Below, piece by piece: positions 13,767 to 18,572 of a DNA stretch of 18,572 nucleotides. How positions within the stretch are numbered: the first letter of the stretch is position 1; every line of letters starts with the position of its first letter. The stretch is taken from positions 1 to 18,572 of the forward strand of contig JANWHJ010000008.1 of assembly GCA_025450475.1 (NCBI GenBank). Reading direction: 5' to 3'. The notes below the pieces were generated by a model. That model did not search any database and had not been told where the DNA came from. It was given only the letters and a program-made list of their open reading frames with translations. This DNA is from Nitrososphaera sp. (GTDB lineage: Archaea > Thermoproteota > Nitrososphaeria > Nitrososphaerales > Nitrososphaeraceae). A program made the position numbers and the translations under genes.

Positions 13767-15034
13767 CGGGCGGTCGCCCTGCTTGCAATGTCCGTCCTGT
13801 AATAGTGATCGTTATCTCCCCAGCGTATCTTCCTCACTGCAGAGTAGGCGTTGTCAGTAGCGCGCCTTGCATCCCTGCCGAGCGCAGTCACGCCAAGTAT
13901 GCGGCCGCCGTTTGTCACTAGCCTGTTCTCCGGATCGCGCGCGGTGCCCGCGTGGAAAACTGTGACATCAGGACCAAAGTTCGATTCAAGGCCTTCGATC
14001 GCCTTGCCTTTTTCATATCTGCCTGGGTAGCCCCGCGCGGCCATCACTACGCACACCGCGGACTGGTCCTTCCACTGGATTGGAGGCATAGAGCCGAGCC
14101 GCCCATGAACTGCCGCGTTGATGTAATCATAGAGGTCGGACTTCATCCTCATCATTATGGGCTGGCATTCTGGGTCGCCCATCCTCGCATTGAATTCTAG
14201 CACCTGGAGGTCACCGTTTTCGCCGACCATTATGCCGGCATAGAGGAATCCCTTAAACGGAGTGCCGCGCTTTTTCGTAGTCTTTATCAATGGTTCCATA
14301 ACATGCTTCAATATTTTTCCCTGTAGATCGCTGTCGATCACCGGCGCAGGCGAATAGGCGCCCATTCCGCCGGTGTTGGGACCCTTGTCGCCGTCAAATA
14401 TTCTCTTATGGTCCTGGCTTGAGGCAAGAGGCACTATCGTTTTGCCGTCGCAGAGTGCAATGAAAGACGCCTCTTCGCCAATCAACCGCTCTTCAATGAC
14501 TATTCTGTTTCCTGCAGCTCCAAAGTCTTTTTTCGTCATCATTCTGTCTATAGCTGCGATGGCTTGATCTCTAGTATCGCATACAATCACGCCCTTGCCG
14601 GCTGCTAGCCCGTCGGCCTTTATTACCGGGGGCTTTTTCTGTTTTCTAACGTAGTCTTTCGCTTTTTGTGCGTCGGTGAAGATCGCAAATTTCGCAGTAG
14701 GAATGTTCGCGTCGCGCATGAACTCCTTAGCAAATGCCTTGCTGGCTTCGAGCATGGCGGCACTCTTTAGCGGACCAAAAATGCGCAGGCCCTCCTTTTC
14801 AAATGTGTCGACTATGCCGAGCGAGAGCGGCTCCTCAGGCCCGACTATAGTGAGCAAGTCCTTATCCTTTGCAAACGACAACAGCTTGCCGATGTCATTT
14901 TGCTTGATGTTGACATTTTCAGATGTGCCGCCGTTGCCGGGCGCAAAATAGACCTTTTTCACGCTCTTGCTCTGCGAGATCTTCCAGCCAAGGGCGTGCT
15001 CTCTACCGCCCGAGCCGATGATAAGGACGTCCAC
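13763..15034 (-). CDS. purD: Phosphoribosylamine-glycine ligase (GAR synthetase)
   Basis: PurD joins glycine to phosphoribosylamine with ATP, the second step of purine synthesis. Motifs in order: GSGGREHALGWKI at the N-terminus, GPEEPLSLGIVD, the ATP-grasp loop VIKADGLAAGKGVIV, GGMGAYSPAP, and the metal and substrate site VLEFNARMGDPECQP. All catalytic regions are intact. The open frame extends back to TTG 15094, but a TATA-like box at 15056-15065 lies inside that extension and about 26 nt before GTG 15034. The protein from 15034 (MDVLIIGSGG) is 423 residues, typical of the family. It converges on the cyclo-ligase gene. Confidence 0.94.
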   Translation of the reverse strand: MDVLIIGSGGREHALGWKISQSKSVKKVYFAPGNGGTSENVNIKQNDIGKLLSFAKDKDLLTIVGPEEPLSLGIVDTFEKEGLRIFGPLKSAAMLEASKAFAKEFMRDANIPTAKFAIFTDAQKAKDYVRKQKKPPVIKADGLAAGKGVIVCDTRDQAIAAIDRMMTKKDFGAAGNRIVIEERLIGEEASFIALCDGKTIVPLASSQDHKRIFDGDKGPNTGGMGAYSPAPVIDSDLQGKILKHVMEPLIKTTKKRGTPFKGFLYAGIMVGENGDLQVLEFNARMGDPECQPIMMRMKSDLYDYINAAVHGRLGSMPPIQWKDQSAVCVVMAARGYPGRYEKGKAIEGLESNFGPDVTVFHAGTARDPENRLVTNGGRILGVTALGRDARRATDNAYSAVRKIRWGDNDHYYRTDIASRATAR

Positions 15035-15055
15035 TGCGGATTTAGAAACAGTGGG

Positions 15056-15065
15056 ATAATAAATT
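15056..15065 (-). promoter_or_regulatory. TATA-like box for purD
   Basis: AATTTATTAT on the minus strand is centred about 26 nt before GTG 15034. It supports that codon as a leaderless start over TTG 15094. Confidence 0.5.
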
Positions 15066-15094
15066 GTTTGATTTTGCGGTGTTAGACCATGCAA

Positions 15095-15622
15095 TCAGGT
15101 GTTTGGGAGTGCTAAACAAGCAGGAAATTAGACATTGCGGATTACTTGAAAGTCCCGCAAATGGTTAGAGTCCCGTGGAGCGGGACGGCGAATTCGAGTC
15201 ACGGAATAAGGCGGTTGGGTCTTTTCGTCATTCCACTTAACGACACAGTCTGATAAGAGGCTCATGGCCATCTTGTCTCCCCATCCCTTCATTCCAGAAC
15301 AAGACTTGATTGGCTGACCTAGATCTGTATTCTTTCAATAAATTACATGCTTACTAAGTAGCTCGTATCAGAAGATATCTCGTCACCACACATCTCCAAA
15401 AGTGAGGAGATCATTACTGACCCATCAAGTACAGAATAGTGATTGTTATCGCATCTCATTGTGAGATCGGATGCGGCATTTTCCTACTATTGATTTTGAA
15501 TACCCGCCTTACCATTCGTTCGTGCTATTGGAATGCGCGTCAGAACAATATCAGAACTGCACAAAAGCAGTGCTGATAGAGCTATAGGGCCGTTTTCAGT
15601 TCATACAATTCAATCCGACGTG
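15095..15622. other. Non-coding region between purD and the SWIM gene
   Basis: About 530 nt without a supportable gene. It contains the tRNA-like relic at 15135-15210 and two compact inverted repeats that share the core ATCTC: ATCTCC/GGAGAT (15392-15411) and ATCTCA/TGAGAT (15453-15467). The second is nested in CGCATC/GATGCG (15450-15475). They are 60 nt apart. Function unknown. Confidence 0.4.
15135..15210 (+). pseudogene. tRNA-like relic or structured RNA
   Basis: GTCCC-GTGGAGC-GGGAC (15170-15186) is a perfect five-pair stem with a seven-base loop and T at the second loop position, like an anticodon arm reading GGA (Ser). ATGGTTAGAG just before it resembles a D-arm, and TTCGAGTC (15193-15200) resembles a T-loop, but its flanks do not pair and no acceptor stem closes. 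TTGCGG/CCGCAA (15135-15160) forms another hairpin in front. It may be a decayed tRNA or coincidence. Confidence 0.25.
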
Positions 15623-15934
15623 TCAACTGCGGCCAAGAAGGTTGGCGCTGTCTTCCGCGATTGCCTGAAGAAACTGTATGTATTCATTGTCCATAAATTC
15701 CATGCTCATGAACCTGTTTTCCTCCAGAGCTTTTCTTATGCTTTTCAAGTGGTAGCATTCATCTCCGCCCGATAAGGTAGTAAAGTAAAAGTCCTTACAA
15801 GAGCAGAATCCTAGTTCCGGGTCTGCCCAGTACTCGTTGTCGTTGCCGACCACCAGCCACAGCTTTTTCCCGCTTGGCAGGAACAGCATCAGCTTGACGC
15901 TGCCCGACGTGACCGCTTCGTTGACGCGCGACAT
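15623..15934 (-). CDS. SWIM-type zinc-finger protein
   Basis: Cys44, Cys46, Cys60 and His62 form C-x-C-x13-C-x-H, the SWIM zinc motif (GFCSCKDFYF ... ECYHLKS). It is preceded by two predicted beta strands (VKLMLFLPSGKKLWLVVG), the usual layout for SWIM domains, which bind DNA or protein partners. Stand-alone SWIM proteins in archaea and eukaryotes (Sws1-like) have been linked to RecA-family recombinases, so a repair role is possible. The start is ATG 15934, about 27 nt after a TATAAAAA-type box (15958-15965) on the minus strand, giving 103 residues. A longer frame to 15994 would run through this box and into the opposite gene. Confidence 0.75.
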   Translation of the reverse strand: MSRVNEAVTSGSVKLMLFLPSGKKLWLVVGNDNEYWADPELGFCSCKDFYFTTLSGGDECYHLKSIRKALEENRFMSMEFMDNEYIQFLQAIAEDSANLLGRS

Positions 15935-15967
15935 TGGTTTATTTGCCTCGTCCGGAGTATAAAAAGC
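15935..15967. promoter_or_regulatory. Interlocked divergent promoters
   Basis: Two TATA-like boxes face away from each other in 33 bp. TTTATTT (15938-15944) is 27 nt before GTG 15968 on the plus strand, and TTTTTATA (15958-15965, minus) is 27 nt before ATG 15934. Each box lies just upstream of the other gene's predicted start site, so the two initiation complexes probably exclude one another. Confidence 0.5.
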
Positions 15968-16714
15968 GTGAAGATACGGCCGCTCCATCCTCACGCCGCG
16001 CTATTGCTGGAAGATGACAAGAGATACATCGCGGTGTCAGACCTTCACATCGGCTTGGAGGCCGAACTGGCTTCAAAGGGGGTGACTGTCAGGCCGAGCC
16101 TGGTAGGTGACATGCTCGTTGAGCTTCTGGGCTTAGTTGAGGCAGAGCACGCGGACGGTGTAATACTGCTAGGCGACCTTAAACACACGGTTGGGGCGAT
16201 AAGCAAGCAGGAATGGGATGACATACCCTCGTTCCTGAAGCAGCTGTCAGCCAAGGCTGATGTGTATTTAGTGCCGGGCAACCACGACGGCAACATCCGT
16301 CATTTGGTGCCACAGGGTGTGAACCTTGCAAGCGCAAAGGGGATGGCGTTATGCGACACGTTGCTGGTGCACGGCCACACCGTACCTTCAGGTATGCGGT
16401 CTAACGTGAGGCGGATAGTGATGGGGCACATTCACCCAGTATTTTTGAGAAAAGGAAGCTTGGTAAATGGCCAGCGGGTTTGGATCTCCATGCAGGCCCG
16501 AAAGGAGGCGCTTTTTTCGGAGGAAGGGTTGGTGGACATCGTCGTGGTACCGAGCTTTAATCCGCACATGTACGCGACCGGGGAAAAGTACTACCGCAAG
16601 TCTATTTCGCCTATTATTAAAAGAGTTGTGCACCACGGAATTAACACCTGTATCGTCGCCACTCTGGACGGCTCGGTGGTTGGGGATGAAAGCATGCTGA
16701 CATACGTATTGTAG
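15968..16714 (+). CDS. Metallophosphoesterase, COG1407-like (SbcD/Mre11-related)
   Basis: The calcineurin-like two-metal site is complete: D25 and H27 (SDLHIGLEAEL), D70 (ILLGDLKH), GNHD at 104-107, H135-G-H137 (LVHGHT), and GHIH at 153-156. The 248-residue size and the SDLHIG opening match the archaeal COG1407 family of ICC-like phosphoesterases, distant relatives of Mre11/SbcD, whose substrates are not well established but are suspected to be nucleic acids. The GTG start fits the TATA box and the usual N-terminus. It diverges from a SWIM protein, which makes a DNA-repair connection plausible but unproven. Confidence 0.85.
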   Translation: MKIRPLHPHAALLLEDDKRYIAVSDLHIGLEAELASKGVTVRPSLVGDMLVELLGLVEAEHADGVILLGDLKHTVGAISKQEWDDIPSFLKQLSAKADVYLVPGNHDGNIRHLVPQGVNLASAKGMALCDTLLVHGHTVPSGMRSNVRRIVMGHIHPVFLRKGSLVNGQRVWISMQARKEALFSEEGLVDIVVVPSFNPHMYATGEKYYRKSISPIIKRVVHHGINTCIVATLDGSVVGDESMLTYVL

Positions 16715-16848
16715 ATCGGAGCGCGCTTCCAGTATTACAACAACTTTTCCTACTGCAGCCCATAATTGGCGTAACGATTCTTATTCCCTTCAGTGATTTC
16801 GTTCTTCATGTTTGACATGAATCTGACAATAGTTCTAACTCCGTTACT

Positions 16849-18572
16849 CTACTCTAACTTGACGTAGCTCTTAAGTGGCGCCACTGACGGCGTATTAGTG
16901 CTGAGCCACCGGAGCGTCTTGACGAACGAGCTCGCCGCTTCAATAGTTGTAAGAACAGGAACGCCCATTTCCACTGCCTTCCTGCGTATTTGGTATTCGT
17001 CATACAGCATACCTACGTACTTTTCGATCGTCGAAGTGGCCGGGATATTGATGATAAAGTCGATCTTGCGGTTATGCAATAATTCCGCGATATTGGGCCT
17101 GCGGTCCGGTTCGCTAATCTTGTAGACCAGCTGAACGTCCTTGAAGTTGTTGTTCTCCATAAACTCTGCCGTGTGCTCTGTCGCCATGATCTTGTAGTTC
17201 ATCGAAGAAGTAAGGGTCACCAGCGGCAGAAGTTTTTCTTTGTTCTTTTGTCCTCCGACTGTTATCAGCGCAGACCCGGAAAGTGGAAGCGAATACCCTG
17301 CTGCCATATACGCCTTTGACAGCGCGTCATAGAAACTCGTGCCAAAGCACGCGACTTCGCCCGTCGACTGCATCTCTACCCCTAGCACAATGTCGGAGCC
17401 TTCAAGCTGCATGAACGAGAACTGCGGCACCTTGATCCCGAAGCCGGTAGTCTTTAACCAAAGATCCCTTGCAGCTGGCGGCAGGTGCTTGCCTGTCATG
17501 GCCTTTGCGGCCAAGTTAATGATGTTGAAACCGACAAACTTGCTCACAAATGGCATCGATCGCGACGCCCTAACGTTTGCTTCAATGACCGAAACCTCGT
17601 CGTCCTTCACCAAATATTGGATGTTAAACGGCCCCTTGATGTTGAGGGCCTTACCTATCTTGATCGAGTTGTCGACTATGGTGTCAATCGTCTTCCTGTC
17701 GAGCCGCCATGGCGGAATGCTCATCATCGCGTCGCCCGAGTGCACGCCGGCGTTGTCGATGTGCTCTATCACCGAGCCGATTATCACGTCTTTGCCGTCA
17801 GACACTGCGTCCACCTCGACCTCGCCCGCGTCCTGCAGGAACTTGCTTATTACGACGGGATGATCGGGGCTGACGTTAGTAGCGTCAGTCAGAAACTGCT
17901 CCAATTGCTGCTCGCCCCACACCACTTTCATGGCCGCGCCAGATAGCACGTATGAAGGCCTAACTAATACTGGAAAACCGACACCATCTGCAAATTCCTT
18001 GGCTTCTGCCAGCGACTTGAACTTTCTCCACGCCGGCTGCCTAATGCCCAGGATGTCCAGCATATTGCCGAACTTTGCTCTGTCCTCCGCACGATCGACG
18101 TCCGCGGCGCTAGTTCCAATAATGTCGATGCCATTCTTAGCTAATTTGGGCGTCAGATTGTTCGCGGTCTGACCACCGACGCATGTCACGACACCAGTTG
18201 GGTTCTCTTTGCCGCAGATGTCAAGCACGCGCTCTAGCGTCAGTTCCTCGAAATATAGCCTGTCGCAAATATCGTAATCAGTGGACACCGTTTCAGGATT
18301 GCAGTTGATCACCGAAATCTCCTTGATGTCGTTTTCCTTTAACCCCCATACCATATTGACCGTCCCCCAGTCAAACTCGACGCTACTTCCTATCCTGTAG
18401 GGGCCGGCGCCAAGCACTATCATCCTGCTCTTGTTGTCTCCCTCTACCTTAATGTCGTCTTCGTTGCCGCCATAAGTCATGTACAGGTAGTTGGTCTTTG
18501 CAGGCCATTCTGCAGCAAGAGTATCTATTTGTTTTACAACAGGTTTGATACCGAATTTCTCGCGGAAAGCAC
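16849..18572 (-). CDS. carB: Carbamoyl-phosphate synthase large subunit, C-terminal half (5' end outside window)
   Basis: The frame runs into the window edge without a start: codons before MTYGG read PVVKQIDTLAAEWPAKTNYLY, typical internal CarB sequence, so about 573 residues of a protein near 1,070 are seen. They comprise the carbamate-phosphorylating half: GAGPYRIGSSVEFDW, INCNPETVSTDYD, an ATP-grasp with RPSYVLSGAAM and VISKFLQDAGEVEVDA, the IEANVRASRSMPFVSK strand, and a C-terminal MGS-like regulatory domain (from about KLLPLVTLTSS). CarB makes carbamoyl phosphate for pyrimidines and arginine. The wording of many motifs is closer to animal CAD than to bacterial CarB. The stop is at 16849. 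A 134-nt gap to the phosphoesterase holds nothing I recognise. Confidence 0.95.
   Translation of the reverse strand, partial: AFREKFGIKPVVKQIDTLAAEWPAKTNYLYMTYGGNEDDIKVEGDNKSRMIVLGAGPYRIGSSVEFDWGTVNMVWGLKENDIKEISVINCNPETVSTDYDICDRLYFEELTLERVLDICGKENPTGVVTCVGGQTANNLTPKLAKNGIDIIGTSAADVDRAEDRAKFGNMLDILGIRQPAWRKFKSLAEAKEFADGVGFPVLVRPSYVLSGAAMKVVWGEQQLEQFLTDATNVSPDHPVVISKFLQDAGEVEVDAVSDGKDVIIGSVIEHIDNAGVHSGDAMMSIPPWRLDRKTIDTIVDNSIKIGKALNIKGPFNIQYLVKDDEVSVIEANVRASRSMPFVSKFVGFNIINLAAKAMTGKHLPPAARDLWLKTTGFGIKVPQFSFMQLEGSDIVLGVEMQSTGEVACFGTSFYDALSKAYMAAGYSLPLSGSALITVGGQKNKEKLLPLVTLTSSMNYKIMATEHTAEFMENNNFKDVQLVYKISEPDRRPNIAELLHNRKIDFIINIPATSTIEKYVGMLYDEYQIRRKAVEMGVPVLTTIEAASSFVKTLRWLSTNTPSVAPLKSYVKLE

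Noticed and set aside
17339..17863. 174-codon plus-strand frame opposite carB
   Set aside because: Antisense shadow of conserved CarB sequence with no motif of its own.
1..18572. CRISPR arrays, insertion sequences, prophage or a defence island
   Set aside because: I looked for regularly spaced repeats, transposase, integrase or nuclease signatures and saw none; the genes are mostly conserved housekeeping functions.

Overview
The window looks like a chromosomal segment of an ammonia-oxidising thaumarchaeon (Nitrososphaerota), most likely Nitrososphaera-like. The reasons are a CdvA cell-division protein, an Sm-like protein paired with ribosomal protein L37e, intron-bearing archaeal tRNA genes, a two-domain ThyX, a PAC2 protein, and near-balanced base composition. 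Many genes have a TATA-like box centred about 23-28 nt before the start codon, which suggests leaderless mRNAs. I used that spacing to choose several GTG and TTG starts. The genus is inferred from gene content and recall, not from a search.

Layout. Positions 1-953 (minus): a truncated C2HC zinc/Ala-Pro-rich protein and a phasin-like helical protein. 1038-3575: tandem-domain ThyX (minus) divergent from cdvA (plus). 3576-4030: T-rich non-coding stretch. 4031-5974: AMP-forming acetyl-CoA synthetase. 6036-6527: membrane-anchored DUF192 protein (minus). 6627-8661: three tRNA genes carrying four introns in total, interspersed with a 46-aa zinc ribbon, a single-domain OB-fold protein and a PAC2 protein. 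8667-8858: small zinc-finger protein. 9171-10782: PurU-like formyl-THF hydrolase followed by a creatininase-family amidohydrolase. 10843-11264: Sm-like protein and L37e. 11311-11889: membrane-anchored coiled-coil protein. 11890-12356: non-coding. 12357-13766: folD and 5-formyl-THF cyclo-ligase. 13763-15034: purD (minus). 15035-15622: non-coding, with a tRNA-like relic and hairpins. 15623-16714: SWIM zinc protein and metallophosphoesterase, diverging from a 33-bp promoter region. 16849-18572: C-terminal half of carB (minus, runs off the window).

The metabolic theme is folate one-carbon units and nucleotide synthesis. FolD interconverts methylene-, methenyl- and formyl-THF, the cyclo-ligase recycles 5-formyl-THF, PurU releases formate from 10-formyl-THF, ThyX uses methylene-THF for dTMP, PurD acts early in purine synthesis, and CarB starts pyrimidine synthesis. 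The creatininase-family gene could be an ArfB-like formate-releasing step of riboflavin/F420 synthesis.

I see no CRISPR array, insertion sequence, prophage or obvious defence system. The points most worth a second look are the tRNA introns (including a T-loop intron with an unusual C55 and a Leu tRNA with two introns), the eukaryote-like CarB, the in-frame single stop between folD and the cyclo-ligase, the divided ThyX motif, and the interlocked divergent promoter at 15935-15967.
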